Source: GCA-2687025 sp964473525
Lineage (GTDB): Bacteria > Poribacteria > WGA-4E > GCA-2687025
Length of the DNA stretch: 64,000 nucleotides
Reading direction: 5' to 3'
Assembly (NCBI GenBank): GCA_964473525.1
Contig: CAYYPK010000005.1
Location: 186,001 to 250,000, forward strand
The position numbers and the translations under genes are program-made. The notes beneath the pieces were generated by a model. That model ran no database searches. It was given only the letters and a program-made list of their open reading frames with translations, and was not told where the DNA came from. Shown in pieces: positions 35,095-44,226 of this stretch (position 1 is its first letter; each line of letters starts with the position of its first letter).

Positions 35095-36090
35095 ATGAGC
35101 AGCCGAGCACGACAAGGCCGACGTTCTGGGCGGGCCGCGACGTTCGCGATACGGACTGCCCTCGAGAGCGATTACGACGCGATCCATCAGCTATTTGAGC
35201 TTGCGGAGCGCCGGAACCATCGACTTCTGCCGCACGTCTACAAGGATCCGACGCGTCCGGTACGCACGCTCGAGTATCTGCAGAAGGCGATCTCGACGGA
35301 CGGATCGACGTTGCTGGTTGCCGAAGCGGCGGGGCAGCTCGTAGGCATGGTGCGCGCTGCCGCGTTTTCCGGACCATCCCTTCCACCCACCGGGGTCGGT
35401 CAGGTCGGGTACCTATATGTAATAGAGCCGCTCCGCCGTTTGGGCATCGGCACATCCCTCCTGAACCGTGCCCATCGCTGGATACTCGAACGCGAGGTTA
35501 CGCGGGTCGACGCGGAGGCGCTGAGGGCGGATGACGCCGCGTACAACTTCTTCGTGGGCCACGGGTATCACGAGATCACGCAGGTGCGAAGCCATGTCGT
35601 CGGCGACAGCCCGCCGAGGGTCAGTCCGTCCATCCGAGACGCGGTCGCAAGCGACTATGCCGCCGTATCGGACTTACTCTTCGACACGCTCCTCTATCAC
35701 TCGGAGATCGCCCCGGACGAATACGGTCCACCTGAACCGCCCGGCATCTCGCGCGACGCGTACGATGCCATTCTGGATGACGAGAACCAGAGCTGTGTGG
35801 TTGCGGACGTCGACGGCGTAGTCGGCGTGGCGCGAACGAGGAAGACGGCTTCAGCGGCGTACGTCGGCGGCCTTGTGGCGATGACATCGCACGTGCATGT
35901 TCCTGAAGAACACCGAGGAAAAGGCGTCGGCAGAGCACTGATGGAGGCAATCGAGCGGTGGGCAGCCGACCACGATGTGCCACGCGTGCAGTTGAGAGTT
36001 TCCCAGGCAAACAAGGACGCGATTGCTTTCTACGACCGCATCGACTACGAGCTGATGTCCGCGATGATGACCACTCGGCTCGAGGCGTAG
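35095..36090 (+). CDS. Tandem GNAT N-acetyltransferase (two GNAT domains)
   Basis: A 331-residue protein made of two GNAT domains. The first (about 15-165) has VGQVGYLYVIEPLRRLGIGTSLL, the acetyl-CoA R/Q-x-x-G-x-G loop; the second (about 180-330) has TSHVHVPEEHRGKGVGRALMEAI. Both end with the typical A-x-x-F-Y/F-x-x-x-G/D-Y segment (AAYNFFVGHGY and DAIAFYDRIDY). Both CoA loops look intact, so this is mycothiol-synthase-like in layout, though no cysteine-ligation genes are nearby. The ATG at 35095 is chosen as homology starts just after it. Confidence 0.87.
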   Translation: MSSRARQGRRSGRAATFAIRTALESDYDAIHQLFELAERRNHRLLPHVYKDPTRPVRTLEYLQKAISTDGSTLLVAEAAGQLVGMVRAAAFSGPSLPPTGVGQVGYLYVIEPLRRLGIGTSLLNRAHRWILEREVTRVDAEALRADDAAYNFFVGHGYHEITQVRSHVVGDSPPRVSPSIRDAVASDYAAVSDLLFDTLLYHSEIAPDEYGPPEPPGISRDAYDAILDDENQSCVVADVDGVVGVARTRKTASAAYVGGLVAMTSHVHVPEEHRGKGVGRALMEAIERWAADHDVPRVQLRVSQANKDAIAFYDRIDYELMSAMMTTRLEA

Positions 36091-36232
36091 TACCCCGCCA
36101 ACCCAGCTTCGAGATCCAGCCTGATGATGACATCGAGTATGTGACTGCAATCCGCTCTACGACACGCTAGGCAACCCACGCAGGCAGGGCTGCGCGTTCC
36201 ACGATCGGCCACGCCATCGGTAGGCATTCCTC

Positions 36233-36775
36233 ATGGACACAAGCAAATCCAACCGGGCCGCGCAGAACAGGAAGACTCGCGAATCCAGGCCCGACATCGC
36301 CATGCTGTACATCCAGAAGCAGGTCGAAGCACAGACCCCCATGGTGTTCGTAACACGGGATGCCGAGATCCACGCGACTGTCCTTGAGTTCGGGAAGTAC
36401 GAGCATCTGCTCAACGTCGATGGGGAGCCCACGCCGGTCAAGAAGGCCACGCTGCAATACCACTACAAAGCGATAGACGCCGACACCGTTGCCGAGAAGA
36501 TCGGCGCAGAAGACGCGGCCCTCACCAATAACGACCACCGTTCGCGCGTATCCAATCGCTTGCTGTGGGCGTCGCGGAGTATGGAGATCCCAGCACGCTT
36601 CACACTTCGCGGCGGCGACACCTTCACCGGGTTGGTCGAGTGGTTCACGCCGTATGCCGTCAAGCTCAACATCGGCATGCGCGGCGCAGACGACACCGCC
36701 TCGGTCGTCCTGCACCGACGTGCGGCGCTGTGGGCTGAATTGCTTGAGGAGTACCCCGCTAACCAGGACACGTGA
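36233..36775 (+). CDS. Tandem Sm/Hfq-like domain protein
   Basis: A 180-residue soluble protein. Residues 28-75 (EAQTPMVFVTRDAEIHATVLEFGKY and KKATLQY) and 117-167 (IPARFTLRGGDTFTGLVEWFT and VVLHRRAAL) each follow the Hfq/Sm pattern: a strand carrying a G/D-x-[ILF]-x-G/A turn, a second strand E-F/W-[GT]-x-[YF], and a final strand ending in a K/H-basic-A-[IL] motif like the YKHAI of Hfq. Two fused Sm-like units would be unusual. The N-terminal 20 residues are basic and probably disordered. RNA binding is a reasonable guess, not shown. Confidence 0.6.
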   Translation: MDTSKSNRAAQNRKTRESRPDIAMLYIQKQVEAQTPMVFVTRDAEIHATVLEFGKYEHLLNVDGEPTPVKKATLQYHYKAIDADTVAEKIGAEDAALTNNDHRSRVSNRLLWASRSMEIPARFTLRGGDTFTGLVEWFTPYAVKLNIGMRGADDTASVVLHRRAALWAELLEEYPANQDT

Positions 36776-36862
36776 GGTCGTCTGTGACGCCCGGCGCGCC
36801 GCCGCGAGAGCCCACCAACGCGCCGTCCAATGCCTACCCTCCGCGCCCGCGCGGGCGCCGTC

Positions 36863-36890
36863 CCTTCCCCCTTTCGTAAAAGGGGGAAGG
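36863..36890. repeat. Palindromic element CCTTCCCCCTTT-CGTA-AAAGGGGGAAGG
   Basis: A perfect 12-bp inverted repeat with a four-base loop, followed by CTAGGATGGGGGTC. It resembles short palindromic units that recur in many bacterial genomes and may act as a bidirectional terminator between the Sm-like and HD-GHKL genes. I see one copy here. Confidence 0.6.
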
Positions 36891-37017
36891 CTAGGATGGG
36901 GGTCAGGGCCACCCAAGCACGCCCAAGCTCAGCGAGTGCGGCCCACCAACTCGTGCTACAATCGGCGACCGCGCGACCCAGACACGAAAACCCGACAACG
37001 GATAGGTAGCGCACGCC

Positions 37018-40000
37018 ATGGCGGACATCCCGGCAGACGCCAACCTGACGCAGACCCAGCTGTGGAAGGCGTTCGCGGAGAACGCTAACGACGAGCAGCG
37101 CCTCATGGTAGGCAAGCTCGCGGACAGAGCGGGCGTACGCCTGGACCTCATCTTCGAGACGTTCCCGACGTACACGCTGCACAGTCGGGTGCACGCTGTG
37201 AACGTCGTGCGGCTGATGGGCGACCTCCTCGGCCCCAGCATCAAGGAGATCACGGCGTTGGAGGGCGCGGTACTGATCCTGAGCGCGTACCTGCACGACA
37301 TTGGCATGGTCTTCACCGAGGTCGAGCGGGCAGGCCTGGCGGACGACGACCAATTCGAGGCGTTCCTGAACGCGCACGCGGAGGCGCGGCTGAGGGTGCA
37401 GGAAGACGGCGAGGTGTCGACACACACCGCCGAGTGGTACTGCCGGTGGGCGCATCCTACGCGCGTCCGTGGGTTCCTGCAGACGCTTGGCCCGGACGAA
37501 CTGAGTTGGGGTGTCGTGTCGCTCACTCAGCAAGTACGCCTTGTGTGCGAGAGCCACGGGTCGGACGCAGGCGACATCAAGAGCGAGGACGGCCTGGACA
37601 AGGAGTTCCTCGGGGAAGCGGACCTCAAGTTCTGCGCGATCCTCCTGCGTCTCGCGGACATACTGGACTTCGACAATTCGCGTTCGCCGGAGGAGGTGTA
37701 CAAGCACCTGGGCCTCGCCGAACGAACCGACAGGCGCAAACAAGAAAGCGACGTTGAGTGGCGCAAGCACATGGTGTCAGGCGGCTTCCGGTTCCCCGGC
37801 GGCGAGCGTCCGCATCCATACACACTCAGATTCATCTCCGGCCCGGACGACCCCGGCGTGGAATACGACCTGCGGGCGTTCCTCGACACCATCGACGACG
37901 AGGTGCGTAAGTGCCGCAGCCTGCTGGACTTCTGCTCCGACCGATGGCGCAAGTTCATCCTGCCGGACACGATCAACCGCGATGGGATCGTCAGCAAGGG
38001 GTACAAGTACGGAGAGCACCGCTTCACGCTGGACAAGGACCAGGTGCTCGACCTGCTCATGGGCGAGAGCTTGTATTCCAATCGCTACGTGTTCGTCCGA
38101 GAGCTACTGCAGAACGCCCTGGACGCCTCACGGCACCGCGAGTTCTACGAGCACAGCATCGGCAACGCCGACTTCAAGGCCGAGCCGATCAACGTCACGA
38201 CGTGGACAGACGACGAGGGGTGTCAGTGGGTCCGGTTCGACGACTACGGCATGGGGATGGACGAAGAGATCATCGAGAAGTTCCTGCTGAAGGTCGGAAA
38301 GTCCTACTACCAGTCGCCGGAGTTCGAGGCAGATGTGCTGGGGTACGAAAAACGAGATCAGGGCAAGTTAGTGCCCATCAGTCGGTTCGGCATCGGCATC
38401 CTGTCCTGCTTCATCGCGGGGGACCGCGTCGAAGTGAACACGCGGCGGGTGTCGGGCGACCCCCAGTCCTCGCCGGGGATACGGCTGAGCATGTCCAGCG
38501 CGCGGCAGTTCTACACAATGTGCACCGACGGCGAGCTCTACGAGCCGGCGGCAATGCCATGTGAAGCGGGGGAAGACAAGGGGTACAGACCAGGGCAGGA
38601 GTGCGGCACGTCTATTGCCGTGCGGATCGATCCGGCGAGGAACGACGGGTCGCTGGACGTGCGCGAGGAGCTGGAGCGGCACGTCGCATATCCCGAGGTG
38701 CCCGTGCGCCTGGAAGGAGTGAGGATCGGCGGAGATTACGCGGCGGCCACGCGCACGCCGTGGTGCGCTGCGATGGCAGACACACTCAATGAGGAGCAGA
38801 TGGCGGAAGTCTCCAAACTCCTCCTTTGCGACGTTGCCACGCCGATAACCATACGCGCCATCCCGTTAGATCTGACGGCGCATTCAGCCCACCCTCAGCT
38901 CGCAGGGCAAGCCGTACTGGTCCACGTGGAGATCGCCGAGGGGGACCGCGAAGAGGTCCGCAAAGCCGCGGACAGTGGGACCACGATCGCGGTCGACATC
39001 GGCCCGCGAGGCCGCGTGGCATTGGAGCTGTCCCACGCGTGGAGTGGGCGTCCCGGCCCGTCTGATCGCCGGACGCGAATCCCCGTGCTGCCTGCGCTCT
39101 CGGCGATATTGGCCGCCCGGGGCGACGATCCCTGGCACAGCTGGCTGACGCACAACGGACTGCGCGTCCCGCACAAGCTGCCTGAAGGGCTTAGTTGGAG
39201 CGTCGGCTCCAGTCACCTCCGTCTACGCGATGTCGTACCTTGGCGCGATGACGTGACACGCCACGCGGTTGTGGGATCGGTAGCGCTCGCGGACTCCCTA
39301 CGACCGGACGTGTCGCTGTCGCGGGCGGAGTTGCGCAGGCTGCCGTGGGAGCTGTGTTCGGCACTGACCCTCACAGCGGCCAAAGCGTTAAGCAGTGCTG
39401 GGGTGGCCGGTGCCCACACATGCAGCATGACAAACCGACTTCTCGTCGGACGCACTCTGGCGGACCTTCTTGGCAGCACCCCCAACCCGTCGCTGTGGGC
39501 CAGTTGGGAGTCGGCGGCAGTGGTAGAGACCGACGCTGGGCTCCGCAGTGTGGAGGAGATACGTGCCGCGCTGACAGCTGCGGAGACCGTTAATCTGAAG
39601 GGGTGGGAGCCGTGGTCGACCCACGTTGGCGGTGTATCGACACGACACCGCGGCAGCTTCCTGTCGTCCTGTGTACCGGCCCTGCTGCAGCTTGCCTTCA
39701 CGCTGGAGCTTGACGTCCGCGGCGATGGAGTGGGATGCCCGCGGCTCGTCGTCCACCCGAAAGACCGGGGGGCCGTAGAGACCCAGGGTCTGCTGCACTT
39801 TCCGCCGTTGACGTTCGTCCGCTACGAGGGGTCGTCGGCCTTCAGAGTGGGGCGGTACCCTGCAAACATCACACATCCGTTTGTGGAATGGCTGCTACGG
39901 GCGACAGCGGCGCTCGCCCAGAAACACGCAGGTCGACTCAGCGTCCTCGCCCGTGGTGTTGCGACATGGCGCGGCCCGGACCCCTTCAACAACGCGCTTG

Positions 40001-40080
40001 CCGAGCTACGGGCTCATCTCGACAGCGAACACCGGCCGCCGGCCGCGCTTGTCCTGACGGACGACGACTTCGTGGAGTAA
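37018..40080 (+). CDS. HD-domain plus GHKL (Hsp90-like) ATPase protein
   Basis: A 1020-residue soluble protein. The N-terminal part has an HD phosphohydrolase-like domain: H59, the H93-D94 pair in AYLHDIGM, and a late D in LRLADILDFD. From about residue 350 comes a GHKL ATP-binding domain: RELLQNALDAS (N-box, near 362), DDYGMGM (near 407) and SRFGIGILSCF (near 456). The remaining 500 residues are unassigned. The HD-GHKL order resembles Hsp90-like proteins in stress or phage-response settings, but I cannot name a system. Proximal neighbours are a palindromic repeat upstream and a PhyH gene convergent downstream. Confidence 0.8.
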   Translation: MADIPADANLTQTQLWKAFAENANDEQRLMVGKLADRAGVRLDLIFETFPTYTLHSRVHAVNVVRLMGDLLGPSIKEITALEGAVLILSAYLHDIGMVFTEVERAGLADDDQFEAFLNAHAEARLRVQEDGEVSTHTAEWYCRWAHPTRVRGFLQTLGPDELSWGVVSLTQQVRLVCESHGSDAGDIKSEDGLDKEFLGEADLKFCAILLRLADILDFDNSRSPEEVYKHLGLAERTDRRKQESDVEWRKHMVSGGFRFPGGERPHPYTLRFISGPDDPGVEYDLRAFLDTIDDEVRKCRSLLDFCSDRWRKFILPDTINRDGIVSKGYKYGEHRFTLDKDQVLDLLMGESLYSNRYVFVRELLQNALDASRHREFYEHSIGNADFKAEPINVTTWTDDEGCQWVRFDDYGMGMDEEIIEKFLLKVGKSYYQSPEFEADVLGYEKRDQGKLVPISRFGIGILSCFIAGDRVEVNTRRVSGDPQSSPGIRLSMSSARQFYTMCTDGELYEPAAMPCEAGEDKGYRPGQECGTSIAVRIDPARNDGSLDVREELERHVAYPEVPVRLEGVRIGGDYAAATRTPWCAAMADTLNEEQMAEVSKLLLCDVATPITIRAIPLDLTAHSAHPQLAGQAVLVHVEIAEGDREEVRKAADSGTTIAVDIGPRGRVALELSHAWSGRPGPSDRRTRIPVLPALSAILAARGDDPWHSWLTHNGLRVPHKLPEGLSWSVGSSHLRLRDVVPWRDDVTRHAVVGSVALADSLRPDVSLSRAELRRLPWELCSALTLTAAKALSSAGVAGAHTCSMTNRLLVGRTLADLLGSTPNPSLWASWESAAVVETDAGLRSVEEIRAALTAAETVNLKGWEPWSTHVGGVSTRHRGSFLSSCVPALLQLAFTLELDVRGDGVGCPRLVVHPKDRGAVETQGLLHFPPLTFVRYEGSSAFRVGRYPANITHPFVEWLLRATAALAQKHAGRLSVLARGVATWRGPDPFNNALAELRAHLDSEHRPPAALVLTDDDFVE

Positions 40081-40087
40081 CGCGCGG

Positions 40088-40846
40088 TTACACACGCTCT
40101 CCAGACTGCGAGCCGAACCCAAGCAGCCGCCGCATCACAGGCGTCGCGCGCTCCAGCACCCCAGGCGACGCCAGCCGCATCTGATCCTGCTGCGGCTTCA
40201 TCACGGCCCGGGTGAAGAAGCCCAGCAGGCACACCCGGTGTCGGTCTGTGGTGTTGGCTCCGCTCCCATGCCAGATGGACCCGTGGATGATCGTGACCGA
40301 ACCCGCGCGGCCGGTGACCTGCACGGGTTCCACGGTGTCGTCCTCAGCGGGCAGGCGCCCAAGCTTCTGACTGCCCGGCACGACGAACGTCGCGCCGTTC
40401 TCCTCGGTGAAGTCGTCGAGGAGCCACACGCTGTTCGCGACGAGGGCGTATTGGGGCAGCGGCGTGGGTAGCGCGGTGAGCGGCGAGTCGAGGTGCAGAC
40501 CGCCGGCTGGCGACCCCGGGCCAATGACGTTGGCCGTGAAGCTACTGAGCGTGCAGTCGTCGCCGAGCATCCCTTCGTGAGCGCCCAGCGTCCGCGGATG
40601 CTGCACAAGGCGCTCGAACGCCTCGTCCTTGTTCACCAGGTTCCAGACTCGCTGGCTCTTGCCGTCGAGGTACACGTTGTCTGGCTTGGTAGCCCGTTCC
40701 TCCTCGGCGAGCGCCATGACGCGTGCGCGCACGTCCGCGGCTTCGTCGGGCGTCAAGACATTAGGGAGCGTCACATAGCCGTGTTCGTCGAGGAAGGCGC
40801 GCTCGTCGTCGCTCAGGGGCACGGACGTCGATGCGGATGCGCACAT
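40088..40846 (-). CDS. Phytanoyl-CoA dioxygenase (PhyH) family protein
   Basis: A 252-residue Fe(II)/2-oxoglutarate oxygenase from the ATG at 40846; upstream starts would add a Ser/Arg-rich tail with no homology. The iron ligands are H118 and D120 (GLHLDSP) and H193 (SIWHGSG), with R204 (DRHR) for 2-oxoglutarate. The family turn FVVPGSQKLG is present. Distinct from the 28 kb copy, so a different substrate is likely. It is convergent with the HD-GHKL gene, only seven bases apart. Confidence 0.9.
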   Translation of the reverse strand: MCASASTSVPLSDDERAFLDEHGYVTLPNVLTPDEAADVRARVMALAEEERATKPDNVYLDGKSQRVWNLVNKDEAFERLVQHPRTLGAHEGMLGDDCTLSSFTANVIGPGSPAGGLHLDSPLTALPTPLPQYALVANSVWLLDDFTEENGATFVVPGSQKLGRLPAEDDTVEPVQVTGRAGSVTIIHGSIWHGSGANTTDRHRVCLLGFFTRAVMKPQQDQMRLASPGVLERATPVMRRLLGFGSQSGERV

Positions 40847-40990
40847 CTGTGTAGAACCTTGCGTGCTGGAGGGTGTGGATGGCGAGGCCTGTTCTGCATC
40901 CCGAGCGCGTCGCGAAGTCTCCCTGCAAGGAGAGGGCCGCTGGATGTTCTCAGCACGCGATGGCACAGCCCCAGAGCTCGCCTCCTATAC

Positions 40991-41099
40991 GTCATTCTGA
41001 GGAGCGGAGCGAGGAAGAATCTCTGCATCGTCACTCGCCTGGGAGATTCTTCCTCTCGCCTGTTGATGCCGTGTGGCATCGCTCGTCGCTCAGAATGAC
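40991..41099. repeat. Nested palindromic (MITE/REP-like) element
   Basis: The 109-base unit begins GTCATTCTGAG and ends CTCAGAATGAC (11-bp terminal inverted repeat). Inside, GAGGAAGAATCTC (41011) and GAGATTCTTCCTC (41043) are perfect complements. CATTCTGAG/AAGAATCT units of this kind are known as interspersed non-autonomous elements in several phyla. No coding capacity. Confidence 0.7.
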
Positions 41100-41170
41100 A
41101 GACACTGGCGTGAATGGAACACCCATGGCGTCACCCGACTAGAGAACACCGAGCCCTAGGTCACATGTGG

Positions 41171-42430
41171 TTAGCTGCGGCGACCGCCCTCAATTGCCGT
41201 GGCCCAGGCATCGCGCGCCTTGACCACTTCGGAGTCGTCGCGCGGCGCAGATGCCGCCTTCGGATAGGCTTGGACCACGGGCGGATGCTCGCACTCGACG
41301 AGCGGCTCAATGCGCGCTTCGGCGCGCGCCGTCGCGTCCGCGAGCGCCTCCTGCTTGGCGGCCACAAGCCCGGGGTGACGGTCCTGGAACTCGGGCATCA
41401 CATCCGTCGCGAACAGCTCCAACGACTCGCAGATGTGCTCGTGCTTGTTGCGCCCGCCCTGTTGCAGGAACACGACCTGGTCAACGCCCGCGTCTTCGAG
41501 CTGCCGCAGATGCTCCGCGATCTGCTCCGGCGTGCCGATCCCCGCACGCGACCTCGGCGGCGCGTGTGGCGCCTTCTGCCACTCGTCCCACAGGTCCGTG
41601 CGTCCCGGCGTGTGCGAGCCGTCGAAGTAGTAGTGCGAAAGCGCGTAGTGGAAGAACCGGAGACCGTCCAGGCCCCGTTCGGCGGCGACGTCGGGGTCGC
41701 GATGGCAGGAGAATCCAGCGACCATGGCGATGGACGGGTTCACGGCGCGACCGATCGGGGAGCACTCCGTGGCGAACGCGCGGTGGTATTCGTCCACCCA
41801 CTGCTTCGCTTCCGACGGATCCATGAACGCCAGCGTCAACGCGCCCATGCCCAGGCGAGCCGCGGTGCGGATCGTATGCCGGTTCGAGCACGCCACCCAG
41901 AGAGGCGGGTGCGGCTTCTGCACCGGCTTGGGCAGCACATTCCGCGCGGGCATGGAGAAGTGCTCGCCGTCGTACCCTGGGTACGGCGACTGGGTCATCA
42001 TCTTCGCCGTCTCCCGCACGGACTCGACCCACATCTCCTTCTTAAGGGCCGGGTCGACGCCAAAGCCCTCCAACTCGACACGAGACGCCGACTCACCCGT
42101 GCCCCAGTCGACGCGACCGTTCGAGACAAGGTCCAACGTCGCGATTCGCTCGGCGATGCGCGCGGGATGGTTGTACGCCGGCGGGTGCAGGACGATTCCG
42201 TGTCCAAGCCGGATGCGCCGGGATCGTTGGCTACACGCCGCCAGGAACACCTCGGGAGCCGACGAGTGCGAATACTCCTCGAGGAAGTGGTGCTCGACCT
42301 CCCAGACGTAGTCGAACCCTAGACTGTCCGCCAACTCGACCTGGTCCAGCGCATCCTGGAACAGCCTTAGCTCGTCGTCCTCCGCCCACGGGCGCGGCAA
42401 CTGATGTTCGTAGAACAGGCCGAACTGCAT
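41171..42430 (-). CDS. LLM-class (luciferase-like) flavin-dependent oxidoreductase
   Basis: A 419-residue protein of the bacterial-luciferase/F420 superfamily. From the ATG at 42430 (GGAGGG nine bases upstream) it begins QFGLFYEHQLPRPW, and has YVWEVEHHFLEEYSHSSAPEV, IRLGHGIVLHPPAYNHP, and LVSNGRVDWGTGESASRVEL, all typical. It uses FMN or F420 to oxidise or monooxygenate an unknown compound. The C-terminal 60 residues extend beyond the usual barrel. Single gene, with a long promoter region upstream. Confidence 0.88.
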   Translation of the reverse strand: MQFGLFYEHQLPRPWAEDDELRLFQDALDQVELADSLGFDYVWEVEHHFLEEYSHSSAPEVFLAACSQRSRRIRLGHGIVLHPPAYNHPARIAERIATLDLVSNGRVDWGTGESASRVELEGFGVDPALKKEMWVESVRETAKMMTQSPYPGYDGEHFSMPARNVLPKPVQKPHPPLWVACSNRHTIRTAARLGMGALTLAFMDPSEAKQWVDEYHRAFATECSPIGRAVNPSIAMVAGFSCHRDPDVAAERGLDGLRFFHYALSHYYFDGSHTPGRTDLWDEWQKAPHAPPRSRAGIGTPEQIAEHLRQLEDAGVDQVVFLQQGGRNKHEHICESLELFATDVMPEFQDRHPGLVAAKQEALADATARAEARIEPLVECEHPPVVQAYPKAASAPRDDSEVVKARDAWATAIEGGRRS

Positions 42431-42652
42431 CGACCGACGTCCCTCCATGTGTCCTCAGCGCAGGCCCCGGGCGTGATGGCCACGTGAGACCCGTGTGCGG
42501 GGTTCCCGCGACAGCCATCCTAACAGACCCGGTTGGTGAGCGCACGCAGGCACGTGCAATACACGCGTGAACCCCAATGGCCACAGGCATGGCGCGCTCA
42601 CGCGGTAGGATGTGACCGGGACGGTATTGCTGCAATGCCCTCCAAAGAGTAG

Positions 42653-42695
42653 GGGTTTACCTCCCTGTGGCGTCAGGGAGAGCGAGGGCAAACCC
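42653..42695. repeat. Nested inverted repeats in the gap after the LLM gene
   Basis: An inner CTCCCTG-TGGCGT-CAGGGAG hairpin (42661-42680) is enclosed by GGGTTT/AAACCC. It lies about 50-90 bases upstream of the shared promoter element and could be a terminator or an operator. Confidence 0.4.
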
Positions 42696-42740
42696 TTACA
42701 CTATCCGAGAAATACTCGTGGTATTGCCCCCACCTTGAGT

Positions 42741-42780
42741 GTTCTGTCTGACGGCGTGTCGCCCGTCCCGCTGCCATAAT
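42741..42780 (+). promoter_or_regulatory. Shared promoter-like element, copy 1
   Basis: GTTCTGTCTGACGGCG followed by 19 bases and then ATAAT. The same 16-base block with exactly the same 35-base offset to ATAAT occurs at 44227. A conserved upstream box with a -10-like ATAAT implies two co-regulated promoters. Confidence 0.6.
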
Positions 42781-42921
42781 CCCATCACACGGCAAGGGAG
42801 CCGTGGGACGGATTGAACGAAGCGCGACGATGACGAGCAGCCTTAACGCTTACGCCTCGATGCTCAGCTCGCAGCTCTAAGGCAGCCGGATGAGTCGCCC
42901 AGCACTTTAAGGAGTCTCGGC

Positions 42922-42966
42922 ATGGTCTTCATGATGATGATGTATGGAAAGCGCCGCAAGAAGTAG
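42922..42966 (+). CDS. 14-residue Met-rich leader peptide or microprotein
   Basis: A very short reading frame, MVFMMMMYGKRRKK, with AAGGAG seven bases before its ATG, an optimal ribosome site. Five of 14 residues are Met and the end is basic. It lies about 135 bases downstream of the promoter-like element. It could be a leader peptide or a small membrane-active peptide. A weaker 16-codon frame (42830-42880) precedes it. Confidence 0.4.
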   Translation: MVFMMMMYGKRRKK

Positions 42967-43318
42967 CGACGACGGTCTCGGCGGGAAAGCGGAGGGCGCC
43001 CGTGCAGTCTGTGGTGGTCAGCACGAACGCCCGATAGCTCCCGAATCAACAAACGCCCCAAGCCATTGAAGCGCATTAGCGTCACCGAAAGCCAGTCCCA
43101 TTATTCTACACCGTGCAACGCCTCTGCGAAAGGCCCGGAGCATCCGTCCGCCTTGGACGTACAGCGATGCGACGCCGGGTAGCGCCGCGAATGAGGGCGC
43201 AGCGTCGGCGGGCGACACTGCCGCGGCGCGCGTTTCAGGGGCTCTCACGGTTGAGGAAGCAAGCCGGCAAGAGGATCGCCAGATCCTTGACTCCCTTATC
43301 GACTCCTTCTCGCACGCA

Positions 43319-43978
43319 ATGCACCACGGAACAGGGCTAGAGGCGGACGACGGTGGCGTGTCGATGACGCAGCCCGACGACGACGCCCGTTACGCTCAGG
43401 CAGCCGAGGATGCGCGCGACGAGCGCGAGTCTCTGGACGCGATGATCGACACGTTGTCAGACGCCATGCACCACGGCGCCAGCCTGGATGCCGGGCTGTC
43501 GATGACCGCGCAAGCCGCTGACGACGCGCTCTTCGTCGAAGCCGCCGAGGCGATGGCGGAGGAAGTAACGGACGAGCGCGAATGGCTGGACGCCCTGATC
43601 GACGGGCTGACGGGCGCCATGCGCGACGCGTCGTCGGTTGCTGACTCCGAGAACCGCGACCAGCAGGACACGCCTCCCGCGGACACCGAGCGCAGCCACT
43701 CCATCCTCGACCGCATGGTCGACAGCCTTGTCGCCGCCAGCGAGCGGCACGATTCCCCTGCAGACGAGTGTCCGCACGCTCCCGAGCTGACCGCCGAGGG
43801 CGGTATTGCGGCGGACGCGGCCGACTTCATCGCCGCCGCGGCGAAGCAAGCCGACCAGGACATGCTCGACGGCATGGTTGACAGCCTCATGGCTTCCGTC
43901 GGAACTCCGACGACCGACGACGAGGAAACGACCGAGTCGCAGTCGTTCGACCCGCTCGAACTGAACGTGTTGGAATAG
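43319..43978 (+). CDS. Acidic repeat protein, apparent start missing
   Basis: 219 residues from the first ATG, rich in Asp, Glu and Ala. Four units repeat: ERESLDAMIDTLSDAMHHG, EREWLDALIDGLTGAM, SILDRMVDSLVAA and DMLDGMVDSLMAS. The open frame extends back to 43070 and holds another unit (RQILDSLIDSFSHAMHHG), so real coding starts upstream, yet no ATG, GTG or TTG is in frame there. The 5' end may be frameshifted or use a rare ATT (43100). Function unknown; it sits between the two shared promoter elements. Confidence 0.6.
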   Translation: MHHGTGLEADDGGVSMTQPDDDARYAQAAEDARDERESLDAMIDTLSDAMHHGASLDAGLSMTAQAADDALFVEAAEAMAEEVTDEREWLDALIDGLTGAMRDASSVADSENRDQQDTPPADTERSHSILDRMVDSLVAASERHDSPADECPHAPELTAEGGIAADAADFIAAAAKQADQDMLDGMVDSLMASVGTPTTDDEETTESQSFDPLELNVLE

Positions 43979-44226
43979 GAACGCACCTTCCGCCACCTGG
44001 CGCGGTTTTCCCTACGAGCCTCCCGACCCCCTATCACACGCCCAATGTCCTCTGAAAGCCCGCTTTCGCGTGTGGCCCGCCGCGCCCGGCAGCGGCGCGC
44101 GCCGTCGTTCTCTCCCCGACCGACGCCAGGTGTCTGCCGCTCGCGGCCTACGGATTCCCTACAGTCCTGCGGGGAATTCCTGACATCCGCCTTCGAAACC
44201 CTTTCGCGACTTCCCTGAACTCAAGC
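43979..44226. other. Gap before second shared promoter
   Basis: About 250 bases with no gene. A GGCGCGGTTTTCC stretch just after the stop may be a weak terminator. Confidence 0.35.
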
